A stretch of DNA of 64,000 bases from assembly GCA_025698865.1 (NCBI GenBank), contig JAILWQ010000002.1, positions 332,385 through 396,384 of the forward strand. The letters are read 5' to 3'. Below, piece after piece: positions 10,587 through 19,900 of the stretch (its first letter is position 1; the number at the start of each line of letters is the position of its first letter). The notes under the pieces were generated by a model, which did no database searches, was not told the origin of the DNA, and saw nothing but the letters and a program-made list of their open reading frames with translations. The DNA is from Erythrobacter sp. (lineage in GTDB: Bacteria > Pseudomonadota > Alphaproteobacteria > Sphingomonadales > Sphingomonadaceae). Both the position numbers and the translations under genes were made by a program.

Positions 10587-10979
10587 ATGCACAAGCTGAC
10601 CCCGATTTTCATTGGCGGCGCACTCGCCATCAGCGCCGGCCTCGCCATCGCACAAAGCCAACTGAACACGGATACCACCATGCAAGGCCACGACATGCCG
10701 GGGCATTCGATGCCGGCCTCCGACAACCCATCCACGCAGGCTTACATCGAAGCCAATAACCGTATGCACGCCGACATGACAGTCGACTTCACCGGCGACG
10801 CCGACATCGACTTCATGCGCGGCATGATCCCGCACCACCAGGGCGCGATCGACATGGCGCGGATCGTGCTGCAATACGGCACTGACCCCGAGGTCCGCAA
10901 ACTCGCCGAGGAGGTGATCTCGGCCCAAGAAGGTGAGATCGCTATGATGCGGGAATGGCTCGCCGCGCGCGGCCAGTGA
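10587..10979 (+). CDS. Secreted DUF305 protein
   Basis: Signal peptide then [23 protein letters not shown]. Confidence 0.88.
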   Translation: MHKLTPIFIGGALAISAGLAIAQSQLNTDTTMQGHDMPGHSMPASDNPSTQAYIEANNRMHADMTVDFTGDADIDFMRGMIPHHQGAIDMARIVLQYGTDPEVRKLAEEVISAQEGEIAMMREWLAARGQ

Positions 10980-11099
10980 TTTTGATATGTAGGAACCGCC
11001 GCGGTGCGTCAGCAATGATGCGCGGCGGCGGTTGCGACATATAAGATTCATCCAGCCAAGGATGCGCGGAATGTTGTCTGACAAGGAGTTTTGACGCCG

Positions 11100-11489
11100 A
11101 TGCGTCGTCTGTTCATCGCAGTGCTGATGATCTTCTCCTTCGTCACGGTGGCGTTGGCTGTGCCGGCGCACGGCGCCCGCATGGCCACCGTCTCCCAAAC
11201 GATCGCCTCAAAACACGAAGCGCCGCATCGCACCGCATACTCCTCTCCCGAGGCATGTCAGGAAGATCGAATCTGTTCCGGAAGCGATGGCTTCTGCTAC
11301 TTCGTATGCTCTGGCATGGGCTCTTGGTTCGTGTCTGACCAGCCCGGAAATGCGATTCAGCCTACCTCGGCGCGTTGGGCACTACCGGAGACGACGAACC
11401 TCGCCGGTCTCAGCCCCGAACGGAATGAACGCCCTCCCAATCCCAGTCTCGCTGAAAACCAGTGGCTGCATAAGCGCACGCCGATCTGA
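11100..11489 (+). CDS. Small putative secreted protein, unknown function
   Basis: Signal-peptide-like MRRLFIAVLMIFSFVTVALAVPAHG and four cysteines; lies within the copper cluster. Confidence 0.5.
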   Translation: MRRLFIAVLMIFSFVTVALAVPAHGARMATVSQTIASKHEAPHRTAYSSPEACQEDRICSGSDGFCYFVCSGMGSWFVSDQPGNAIQPTSARWALPETTNLAGLSPERNERPPNPSLAENQWLHKRTPI

Positions 11490-11525
11490 ACTCAGAGGGA
11501 GCATAGTTCTCCCAGGAGACCGAAA

Positions 11526-12977
11526 ATGACACTTATTTCACGACGCGGCTTTCTTGCCGCAAGCGCTGCCACGTTGTCCACAGCAGCTCTACCGCGCTTT
11601 GCCATGGCGCAAAACGCCATATCGCTCAGCGCCGCGACACGGGTGCTGGACGTCAATGGACGCGCCGCCACAGTCTTCGGCTTGGAAGGCCCGAGTGGAC
11701 AGGGATTGGTTCTCAATCCAGGCCAACGCTTTCGCGCCAGTCTTACCAATCGCCTGGATGTTCCGACCCTCATCCATTGGCATGGCCAGATCCCGCCCAA
11801 CGAGCAGGATGGCGTCCCGGATCTGCCACAGCCGATGCTGCAACCCGACGAAACGCGCTCCTATGACTACGAGCCGCTCCCCGGCACATACTGGATGCAC
11901 GCGCACATCCCGCTCCAGGAGATGAACCTGCTCGCCGCGCCGCTGATCGTGCGCAGCGCCGAAGACGTGGCGGCCGACCGCCAGGAAGTCGTGATGTTTC
12001 TCCATGACTTCTCGTTCAAGGCGCCCGAAGAGGTCATGCAGGAGATCACCGGCGGGCACGGCGGCGGCCACGATATGAGCGCCATGGGAGGCCACGCCGC
12101 CCCCGGCGCCTCGATGGACCATTCAGGCATGCAGATGGATATGTCCTCGATGCAGGGCATGGCCATGGATCTGAATGACTACAATTGGGACGCCTACCTG
12201 ACCAACGACCGCACCTTGTCCGACCCGGAGATCATCATGGTCGAGAAGGGCGGACGGGTAAAGCTGCGGGTGATCAACGGCGCCTCGGCCACTGTTTTCT
12301 GGATCGATACGGGTGGGCTGTCTGCGAGACTCGTGGCAGTCGACGGCCATGCCATCGCGGGCCTCGAAGGCAGTCGTTTCGGTATCGCCATGGGCCAACG
12401 CCTCGATCTGGATCTGGAGCTTGCCGGTGAAGGGGCGTGGCCCGTGCTTGCGTCGCGCGAGGGGTCGAAGGAGCGCACGGGGTTGATCCTCGCCACGCCC
12501 GGCGCGACCATTGAGAAGATCCCGGCGCTTGGCGAAGCGGATGCGCCTGCGTTCGACATCGACCTGTCGCAAGAGCTGAAGCTGCGCGCCTCGGACGGCC
12601 TTCCCTCGCGTGCGCCACAGCGCAGCCACATGGTTATGCTGGGCGGCTCGATGCAGCCCTATGTCTGGACCATCGACGGCAAGGTCTGGGGAGATCACAA
12701 GCCCCTCCTTGCAAAGACGGGCGAGCGGGTCGAGATCATGTTTCACAATATGTCGATGATGGGGCATCCGATGCATCTGCACGGCCATGTCTTCCAGGTC
12801 GTGGACATCAACGGCAAGCGCTTCGATGGGGCACGGCGCGACACCGTTTATGTTCCTCCGATGGCCATGGTGACCGTCGCGCTCGACGCCGGAGAGGCGG
12901 CGCGCTGGATGCTGCACTGCCATCATATGCCGCATCTCCAGACCGGCATGATGACCGAGCTCAGCATATCCGCCTGA
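11526..12977 (+). CDS. Multicopper oxidase (Tat-exported)
   Basis: 483 aa; SRRGFLAASAATL Tat signal, LIHWHGQIPP, HPMHLHGHVFQVV, WMLHCHHMPHLQTGMM copper ligand motifs. Confidence 0.95.
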   Translation: MTLISRRGFLAASAATLSTAALPRFAMAQNAISLSAATRVLDVNGRAATVFGLEGPSGQGLVLNPGQRFRASLTNRLDVPTLIHWHGQIPPNEQDGVPDLPQPMLQPDETRSYDYEPLPGTYWMHAHIPLQEMNLLAAPLIVRSAEDVAADRQEVVMFLHDFSFKAPEEVMQEITGGHGGGHDMSAMGGHAAPGASMDHSGMQMDMSSMQGMAMDLNDYNWDAYLTNDRTLSDPEIIMVEKGGRVKLRVINGASATVFWIDTGGLSARLVAVDGHAIAGLEGSRFGIAMGQRLDLDLELAGEGAWPVLASREGSKERTGLILATPGATIEKIPALGEADAPAFDIDLSQELKLRASDGLPSRAPQRSHMVMLGGSMQPYVWTIDGKVWGDHKPLLAKTGERVEIMFHNMSMMGHPMHLHGHVFQVVDINGKRFDGARRDTVYVPPMAMVTVALDAGEAARWMLHCHHMPHLQTGMMTELSISA

Positions 12978-12990
12978 AATGAATGAAAAA

Positions 12991-13022
12991 AGCCTGCGCC
13001 GCGATTCCTCGCAGCGCAGGCT
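12991..13022 (-). terminator. Hairpin AGCCTGCGC...GCGCAGGCT with A-tract on its left
   Basis: Perfect 9-bp stem; A6 on the left is a T6 run for minus-strand transcripts; lies between convergent genes. Confidence 0.65.
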
Positions 13023-13049
13023 CTCGCCTGATTTCATTGAACGAGGCGA

Positions 13050-14069
13050 CTAGCCTTCCTGCCCTTCGGGCGTGAAGAAAACGTCGGCGTGCATGTCCTC
13101 GGGTCGCAGCCCGCGCGCAAATGCCATTGCCATCGCCGCATCAACCATCGGGGGCGGGCCTGCGACATAGGCTTTCCACCCGTCGAAGTCCGCGAGATCC
13201 TCGGCCACCGCGTCGGTCACGAACCCGTGCCGATGGGGGGCTACCTGTGTATCGGACAAGACAGCCGTAAAGCTGAGATTGTTGTGGCGGTCCGCCAGGG
13301 TCTCGAAATGCTCGACGAGATAGAGATCACGCGCGCCGCGTGCGCCGAAGTAGACATGGATCGGCTGCTTCATGCCGTGCGCAAGGGCTGTTTCCACGAT
13401 CGACTTGATCGGCGCCAGACCGGAACCGCCGGCGATGCACAGGATCGGGCCGGAATGATGCTGGCGCAGATAGGAGGAGCCTAGTGGAAATTCGAGCGTC
13501 AGCTTGTCACCGGCCTTCAGTGCCTCATGGACGTGCTGCGAGGTGACGCCGCCCGGAACCTTGCGAATGTGAAATTCGAGGCTGTCGTCGCCGTGACGAT
13601 TGGCCATGGAGTAGCTGCGCGCGGGCACACCATCGAATCCGACCTGGGCATACTGTCCGGCCGTGAAGAGCAACGGGGAGCAATCCACAGGCGAGATTCG
13701 CACCAGTTTGATGTCGTGGGTAAGGTCATCGAGGCCGGACACGATGGCCTCCACCCGTCGAGGAGCCTCAACCGCATCATCGTCATCGCTGCCAAGCCAG
13801 GCGACAGCCGCATCGGTCTGCGGCACCGCGCGGCATGCCAGGATCAGGCCGTCGGCCTTCTCTTCCTCGCTGAGGGCGAAGCGAGAATGCTGGAGCAGTT
13901 CCACCTCGCCCTCGATCAGACGTGACTTGCACGAGCCGCAGCGGCCGGAACGGCAGCCGTGGGGATAAGGTATGCCTGCGGCAAGTGCTGCGTCGAGGAT
14001 GGTTTGTCCCTCCTGGACCTCCAGACTGACCCGTGCCTGCCGAATATCAACGAACCTGGTCGTCATCAT
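13050..14069 (-). CDS. 2Fe-2S ferredoxin/FAD/NAD(P)H reductase
   Basis: 339 aa; CRSGRCGSCKSRLIEGEV [2Fe-2S], ARSYSMANRHG FAD and LCIAGGSGLAPIKS NAD motifs. Confidence 0.9.
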   Translation of the reverse strand: MMTTRFVDIRQARVSLEVQEGQTILDAALAAGIPYPHGCRSGRCGSCKSRLIEGEVELLQHSRFALSEEEKADGLILACRAVPQTDAAVAWLGSDDDDAVEAPRRVEAIVSGLDDLTHDIKLVRISPVDCSPLLFTAGQYAQVGFDGVPARSYSMANRHGDDSLEFHIRKVPGGVTSQHVHEALKAGDKLTLEFPLGSSYLRQHHSGPILCIAGGSGLAPIKSIVETALAHGMKQPIHVYFGARGARDLYLVEHFETLADRHNNLSFTAVLSDTQVAPHRHGFVTDAVAEDLADFDGWKAYVAGPPPMVDAAMAMAFARGLRPEDMHADVFFTPEGQEG

Positions 14070-14332
14070 GCACTCCCGGTCAAACCTAGAGCCTTGACGA
14101 GTCCCGGCTTCTGGCTTGGGAAGGTTCCGTAGAAAACTTCCGACCCTACGATTGTAATAGGAGCGACCCTGACACCCGTGCGTGCCTTTGCCTCCTCGGC
14201 GATCTTGGGGTCGGTCAGGTCACGCTCCTCATAGGCGAGACCCTGCTGGGCCAGCCAACGCTTGAGTGCATGGCAGTCCGGGCAGGTCGGCGTCGTATAG
14301 ATGAGGATGTGTGGCGTGTTGGCTTCTGGCAT
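14066..14332 (-). CDS. Glutaredoxin family protein
   Basis: 88 aa; YTTPTCPDCHALKRWLAQQGLAYEERDL; 4-bp overlap with the downstream reductase. Confidence 0.85.
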   Translation of the reverse strand: MPEANTPHILIYTTPTCPDCHALKRWLAQQGLAYEERDLTDPKIAEEAKARTGVRVAPITIVGSEVFYGTFPSQKPGLVKALGLTGSA

Positions 14333-14674
14333 GTCCTTGCCCTTCTTGCTTTAGACGTGGATTGGCTTCCGGCAGACCGTCAAACGGCCTCCCGGAAGAG
14401 TGGATTGCCGTCAGCGTGCGGCTTCCAGCGCTTGTAAAGTCAAGGCTGTTCTTGCTCCGGGGTCGAAATTTCCGAAGCGCAGGACGACATCAGCAGATGA
14501 AGACTGACGTGGTGCCGGCTACGATCGCTCCGACTCGCTGATCGGGAAGTATCGGGCCTGTTGCGCATTGAGATCGCGCAGCCTTCCGGTAGATTGGACG
14601 AGACAAATCGACGTGGCCGACACGTTGCCATCAAACGGGCGTGAACCGCCTCAAGACACAGGTGAAAATCGCTG

Positions 14675-15067
14675 ATGACTGCCGGTAAACCGAAACTACG
14701 GGTCGAAAAGCAGGCCGAGGCCGCAACCCCGAGCGCAACAGAGACACGCAGCCACCTCGACCATTCCTCGCTCTCGCAGAACGAGGTGACGATCCTGGCG
14801 GAAACCTTCCGGCTTCTCGGCGATCCTTCACGGCTGAAAATCCTCCTGAGCTGCATGCCCGGTCCGATTTCGGTCGGCGAGATCGCGGAGAAAATCGACC
14901 TGTCCCTATCCCTGGTCAGCCATCATCTGCGCCTGCTGCGCGGTGCCCGTCTCGTCAAGGGCGAGCGCCAGGCCAAGCAGATCTTTTACGAGATCGCCGA
15001 CGAGCATGTCCGTCAGGTTCTCCACGACATGGCGACGCACATCTCCGAGGATCACGCCGAGGAGTGA
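14675..15067 (+). CDS. ArsR/SmtB family metalloregulator
   Basis: 130 aa; ETFRLLGDPSRLKILLSCMPGPISVGEIAEKIDLSLSLVSHHLRLLRGARLVKG. Confidence 0.92.
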   Translation: MTAGKPKLRVEKQAEAATPSATETRSHLDHSSLSQNEVTILAETFRLLGDPSRLKILLSCMPGPISVGEIAEKIDLSLSLVSHHLRLLRGARLVKGERQAKQIFYEIADEHVRQVLHDMATHISEDHAEE

Positions 15068-15102
15068 TCTGAAACCGCGAAAGCCGATACTATCAACATA
15101 CG

Positions 15103-15118
15103 CTTGAATAGTTGTTCA
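15103..15118. promoter_or_regulatory. ArsR/SmtB-type operator core TTGAATAGTTGTTCAA
   Basis: Exact reverse complement of the core at 45-60; upstream of the P-type ATPase. Confidence 0.75.
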
Positions 15119-15194
15119 ATCGTGGTATTGACTCCTTTCGTGGCCATGCGGGGCCTGCGCACGCGCCCACCGCGTGGTGAGAAAGGAGATCGGA

Positions 15195-17846
15195 ATGACA
15201 ACGGGACTTTCAGCACCTAGCGGCGGTGAGCGCTTGGGCTTTCGCGTCGAGGGCATGGATTGCGCAAGTTGCGTCGGCAAGATCGAGACTGCACTGAACC
15301 GTCTGGGAGGCATCACTGACGTTACCGTCAATTTTGCCACCGAGACGCTGCAGCTTTCCCGCGATACGGCCAGCACAACGACGTCGAACGACATCGCCAG
15401 GAAGATCCGCGCGCTCGGCTTCGATGTGACCGAGCTACCGCCCGCCGTCATTCCATCGACGCCCGCCCGGCATTCCGAAGCGCACAGCGGGCATGACCAC
15501 AGCGGCTGCTCCGGTGAGCATGATCATGGGCACGATCACCACCATGCGCATCATCATGATCACAGCGACTGCGGTGGCCACGATCATGGTCAGCTCGCGC
15601 AAACGCCGGTCTCGCGCACAGATCCGACATCTCCGCCCAATGTCTCGATGCGGGTCGAGGGCATGGATTGCGCGAGTTGCGTCGGCAAGATCGAAGTCGC
15701 ACTTGCAAGAATGCCCGATGTTTCCGACATTCGCGTGAACTTCACGACCGAAATGCTTGAACTCAACTTGGTTCCCGGCTCGGGCACCAAGGTTGCCGAC
15801 ATCGAAAGGACCATCAAGAGCCTCGGCTTCGGGGTATCCAACACACGCGAACTTTCGTCTTCGTCCGACGTCGCCGTGGACGTTGCGCCCGCGCCAGCCA
15901 TGCGCAATCAACGCTGGTGGCAGACTCGCAAGGGCAAGCACGTCATCGGCCTCGGTCTGCTGATGGGCTCGGCCTACCTCATCGCCCAGTTTATCCCCCT
16001 CTATGCAGAGTGGATCTTTGCACTCGCCGTCGTCGCAGGCGTCCTGCCGTTCGCCCGCAAGGCGTTTGCTCTCGCGACGTCAGGGTCGCCATTCTCGATT
16101 GAGACACTGATGAGCGTGGCCGCGATCGGCGCCTTGGTGATCGGCGAGGCCGAAGAGGCGGCTGCGGTGGTGTTCCTGTTCGCGGTCGGCGAGTTGCTTG
16201 AAAGCGTTGCAGCCGGACGCGCTCGCGCTGGCATAAAGGCCCTTGCGTCGCTGGTGCCAAAGACCGCAATTCTGCTTGATCCCAGCGGCGCTCAGCGCAG
16301 CGTCCCGGCGACTTCCTTGCGCGTGAACGACCTTGTTCTTGTGCGGCCCGGCGACCGAGTGCCGGCCGACGGACAGATCGTCCAAGGCACTTCCAGCCTC
16401 GACGAATCGCCCATCACCGGAGAATCGGTCCCGCGCGCCAAAGCCAAGGGCGAGAGCATTTATGCTGGGTCCATCAATGTCGATGGCGTTCTCAAGGTTC
16501 GCGTCGAAAAGGCCGCTGCCGACAACACGATCTCGCGCATCATCCAGCTCGTCGAGCAGGCTCAGTCCGCCAAGGCTCCTACCGCACGTTTCATCGAGAA
16601 TTTCAGCCGCTACTATACCCCGGCCGTGATGCTGATCGCTGCGCTGATCGTCATCGTGCCGCCACTGGCGATGGGCGGCGATTGGGACACCTGGATCTAT
16701 CGCGGCCTCGCGCTCTTGCTGATCGCATGTCCCTGCGCGCTCGTTCTCTCGACGCCTGCGGCGATCGCCTCGGGCCTTGCCGTCGGCACCCGCCGCGGCC
16801 TGCTGATCAAGGGCGGCAACGCCCTCGAAACCATCGGCAAGGTGAATGCTATCGCCTTCGACAAGACAGGGACGCTTACTGAGGGCAAGCCGCGCGTCAC
16901 CGAAACGGTGGCCTTCGGCAAGAACGAGGAGAAGGACGTCATCGCATTGGCGGCAGCGGTCGAGACGGGTTCCAGCCATCCGCTTGCCAAGGCGATCATC
17001 AACCGAGCAGAGGCTTCCGGCATAGCGGTCCCTCCGGCGCAGGACGCCTCTGCGACGGCCGGGAAGGCAGTCCATGCCACGGTCGTCGGGCGCCGCCTTG
17101 CCGTCGGCTCCCCGAGCCATGCCGCGAACGTGGTAGTGATCGGTAAGCACGAGCAGAGCGCAATCGAAGGGCTCGAAGATCGCGGCAACACCGTTGCCGT
17201 CCTCTTTGATGAGGGGACGCGGGAAGCAATCGGCCTGATCGCCTTGCGCGACGAACCGCGGCGAGACGCGCCCGAGGGGATTGCCCGGCTCAAAGCGATG
17301 GGCGTTCGTTCCGTGATGCTGACCGGCGACAATCGGCGCACCGCTCAGGCGATCGCCAAGGGTCTTGGTATCGAATGGAGCGCCGAGCTTCTGCCGCAGG
17401 ACAAGCTCGATCTCGTGAACGAGATGAAACGAACGACCAAGGTGGCTATGGTCGGTGATGGAATCAACGATGCCCCTGCGCTCGCAACCGCCGATGTCGG
17501 GATCGCCATGGGCGGCGGAACCGACGTGGCAATCGAGACGGCGGACGCCGCCCTGCTGAAGAGCCGAGTGACGGATGTTGCCCATCTTGTGGCGCTGTCC
17601 CGTGCGACAATGGCCAACATCCATCAGAACGTCGTCTTCGCTTTGGCGCTGAAGGGCCTGTTTCTCGTTACCAGCGTCCTAGGGATCACCGGCCTCTGGA
17701 TCGCAGTCCTCGCCGATACCGGCGCCACCGCGATCGTGACGCTGAATGCGCTCCGGCTCTTGCGCTTCAAGGGGGCGAAGTCGAACGACGACGAACGTGA
17801 CGACGGCACGTCTTCACGCCCCCTGATACCAGCCGAGAGCTACTGA
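15195..17846 (+). CDS. Zn/Cd/Pb-translocating P-type ATPase (ZntA/CadA-like) with two HMA domains and His-rich linker
   Basis: GMDCASCVGKIE twice, His-rich [47 protein letters not shown]. Confidence 0.93.
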   Translation: MTTGLSAPSGGERLGFRVEGMDCASCVGKIETALNRLGGITDVTVNFATETLQLSRDTASTTTSNDIARKIRALGFDVTELPPAVIPSTPARHSEAHSGHDHSGCSGEHDHGHDHHHAHHHDHSDCGGHDHGQLAQTPVSRTDPTSPPNVSMRVEGMDCASCVGKIEVALARMPDVSDIRVNFTTEMLELNLVPGSGTKVADIERTIKSLGFGVSNTRELSSSSDVAVDVAPAPAMRNQRWWQTRKGKHVIGLGLLMGSAYLIAQFIPLYAEWIFALAVVAGVLPFARKAFALATSGSPFSIETLMSVAAIGALVIGEAEEAAAVVFLFAVGELLESVAAGRARAGIKALASLVPKTAILLDPSGAQRSVPATSLRVNDLVLVRPGDRVPADGQIVQGTSSLDESPITGESVPRAKAKGESIYAGSINVDGVLKVRVEKAAADNTISRIIQLVEQAQSAKAPTARFIENFSRYYTPAVMLIAALIVIVPPLAMGGDWDTWIYRGLALLLIACPCALVLSTPAAIASGLAVGTRRGLLIKGGNALETIGKVNAIAFDKTGTLTEGKPRVTETVAFGKNEEKDVIALAAAVETGSSHPLAKAIINRAEASGIAVPPAQDASATAGKAVHATVVGRRLAVGSPSHAANVVVIGKHEQSAIEGLEDRGNTVAVLFDEGTREAIGLIALRDEPRRDAPEGIARLKAMGVRSVMLTGDNRRTAQAIAKGLGIEWSAELLPQDKLDLVNEMKRTTKVAMVGDGINDAPALATADVGIAMGGGTDVAIETADAALLKSRVTDVAHLVALSRATMANIHQNVVFALALKGLFLVTSVLGITGLWIAVLADTGATAIVTLNALRLLRFKGAKSNDDERDDGTSSRPLIPAESY

Positions 17847-17862
17847 TCCCTCCCGTCGAAGA

Positions 17863-17890
17863 AGCCGTCCGTCAAACTTGACGGGCGGCT
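17863..17890 (+). terminator. Terminator hairpin agccgtccgtcaa-ac-ttgacgggcggct
   Basis: 13-bp stem with one G-U wobble downstream of the ATPase. Confidence 0.65.
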
Positions 17891-17983
17891 TTGCCCGGCC
17901 GGAACCAATCGTAGCAACGGCGAACATCGCGCTCGGAAAACCCATTCATGAACTGGCACCACCCTTCAGAAAGGACAACAGCC

Positions 17984-18394
17984 ATGGACCTGGGCATCGG
18001 CAAACTCTCCCAGATCACGGGGGTCAAGATTCCAACGATCCGCTATTACGAGCAGATCGGTCTCTTGCCCGAGGGCTTGCGAAACAAGGGCAATCAGAGA
18101 CGCTACGATCATGATGCGGTCAAACGATTACTGTTCATTCGCCGGGCGCGGGATCTCGGGTTTGACATCGATGCGATCAGGGATCTGCTTCATCTAGCCG
18201 ACGTCTCGGCCTCGCGTTCGCCCGAGGCACTCCGTATCGCAAAACAGCAGCTCGCTTCCGTCGAGGAGAAGATCGCTCAACTGGAAGACCTTGAAAAGGT
18301 GATCAAGCGGGTCGCCGAAGGCGAGAGCGATGGGGACGACGCGCCCTATTGCTGCAGCACGGCGACAGATCATGCGGATAAGCCCCTCCACTAG
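17984..18394 (+). CDS. MerR-family regulator (CadR/PbrR-like)
   Basis: MDLGIGKLSQITGVKIPTIRYYEQIGLLPEG...; C-terminal CCS motif. Confidence 0.88.
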   Translation: MDLGIGKLSQITGVKIPTIRYYEQIGLLPEGLRNKGNQRRYDHDAVKRLLFIRRARDLGFDIDAIRDLLHLADVSASRSPEALRIAKQQLASVEEKIAQLEDLEKVIKRVAEGESDGDDAPYCCSTATDHADKPLH

Positions 18395-18413
18395 CCTCGA
18401 AACGACAGGAGGT

Positions 18414-19694
18414 ATGGAGTTGAGATACCTTTATTCCAATCTGGAAAGGAGCCAGAGCTGCGTCGTCGTGGGGGCGGGACCGGCCGGCCTGATGCTCGGA
18501 CTCCTTCTGGCCCGATCCGGGGTCGACGTAACGGTCATCGAGAAGCACCAGGACTTCCTGCGCGATTTTCGTGGAGATACCATCCATCCTTCGACACTCG
18601 AAGCAATGCACGAGCTTGGCTATCTCGACGAACTTCTCACGCTTCCCCATCAGAAAGCCTATCAGCTCCACGCTGAGATCGAAGGACGCAAGGTCACGAT
18701 CGCAGACTTCTCCAAACTGCCGACGCGCGCCAAGTTCATCGCGTTCATGCCCCAATGGGATTTCCTGAATTTTCTGGCACGGAAGGCAGCGGGATTTCCG
18801 CGCTTCCGCTTGCTGATGTCGACCGAGATAACGTCGCTCCGTTGGGAAGCAGGTCGAGTTGTCGGCGTGAATGCTCGCCAGAGCGACCGCAATCTGGTTC
18901 TTGATGCCGATCTCGTAATCGGTGCCGACGGACGCAATTCCGCCACCCGCAAGGCTGCGGGACTTGAGTTTCAGAGCTTTGGCACGGCCACAGATATTCT
19001 ATGGATGAAGGTCTCGAAAAAGGCCGGCGATCCCCAGCAAGCGATGAGCCATGCCGGCCCGCGACAGGGGCTGGTTCTGATCGACCGAGGCGACTACTGG
19101 CAGTGCGGCTACGTCATCACCAAGGGGACCGTCGACGCGCTGAAGGACGGCGGAATTGGTGCGCTTCGCGCAAGGATCGCTGAGGTCGCACCTTTGCCTG
19201 CGGACCGCTTCAAGGAGATCCGCTCTTGGGATGACGTGCATCTGCTGAGCGTTCGGATCGACCGCCTGAAGACGTGGTGGAAACCCGGCCTGTTGTTTAT
19301 CGGGGATGCCGCACACGCCATGTCGCTGATTGGCGGCGTTGGTGTGAACCTCGCTATTCAGGACGCTATAGCGACGGCCAACCTACTGGCTGAAGCCTTG
19401 CGCGAAGGACGAATGAAAACGCGCTTGCTGGAGGCCGTGCAGCGCCGACGCGCCTTTCCAACCAGAGCGACCCAAAAACTACAACTGATGATGCGCAGCC
19501 GAAAGCGTGCGGGTGAGGCAGACAGCGCACGAAGTCCGAAGCCTCCTCTCTTCATGCGCCTGATTGCCCGGTCGCCACTGTTGCCCCGGCTGACCGGCCG
19601 CCTCATCGGACTTGGCTTTCGTCCCGAGCATGTTCGCACACAGCTAGTCGATTGGTCCTGTTCGCTCAGGAAGTCTGCGGCTCCGCCCCGATAA
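18414..19694 (+). CDS. FAD-dependent oxidoreductase / class A flavin monooxygenase-like
   Basis: CVVVGAGPAGLMLGLLLARSG, GADGRNSATRKAAG, FIGDAAHAMSLIGGVGVNLAIQDA; start after caggaggt. Confidence 0.9.
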   Translation: MELRYLYSNLERSQSCVVVGAGPAGLMLGLLLARSGVDVTVIEKHQDFLRDFRGDTIHPSTLEAMHELGYLDELLTLPHQKAYQLHAEIEGRKVTIADFSKLPTRAKFIAFMPQWDFLNFLARKAAGFPRFRLLMSTEITSLRWEAGRVVGVNARQSDRNLVLDADLVIGADGRNSATRKAAGLEFQSFGTATDILWMKVSKKAGDPQQAMSHAGPRQGLVLIDRGDYWQCGYVITKGTVDALKDGGIGALRARIAEVAPLPADRFKEIRSWDDVHLLSVRIDRLKTWWKPGLLFIGDAAHAMSLIGGVGVNLAIQDAIATANLLAEALREGRMKTRLLEAVQRRRAFPTRATQKLQLMMRSRKRAGEADSARSPKPPLFMRLIARSPLLPRLTGRLIGLGFRPEHVRTQLVDWSCSLRKSAAPPR

Positions 19695-19900
19695 AACTAT
19701 GGAGCAGGTGCTTGACCTAGGCACCTTGGCCGATGTCACCTTCACCGTAGAGACTAGCTTGCGAGAAAGGGATTATCGTTCGCTGGTGAATTTCCCGCTG
19801 ACATTCTCGCCATCCGCCGCAGCACGGGAGATTCTCTGCCCGTTTCGAAGAACCAGCAATCAACGATTAGGGGAGAATGGCGCGCCGCACCGAGATATGC

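Noticed and set aside
16080-17624. 514-aa minus-strand ORF
   Set aside because: Antisense shadow of the Zn/Cd P-type ATPase.
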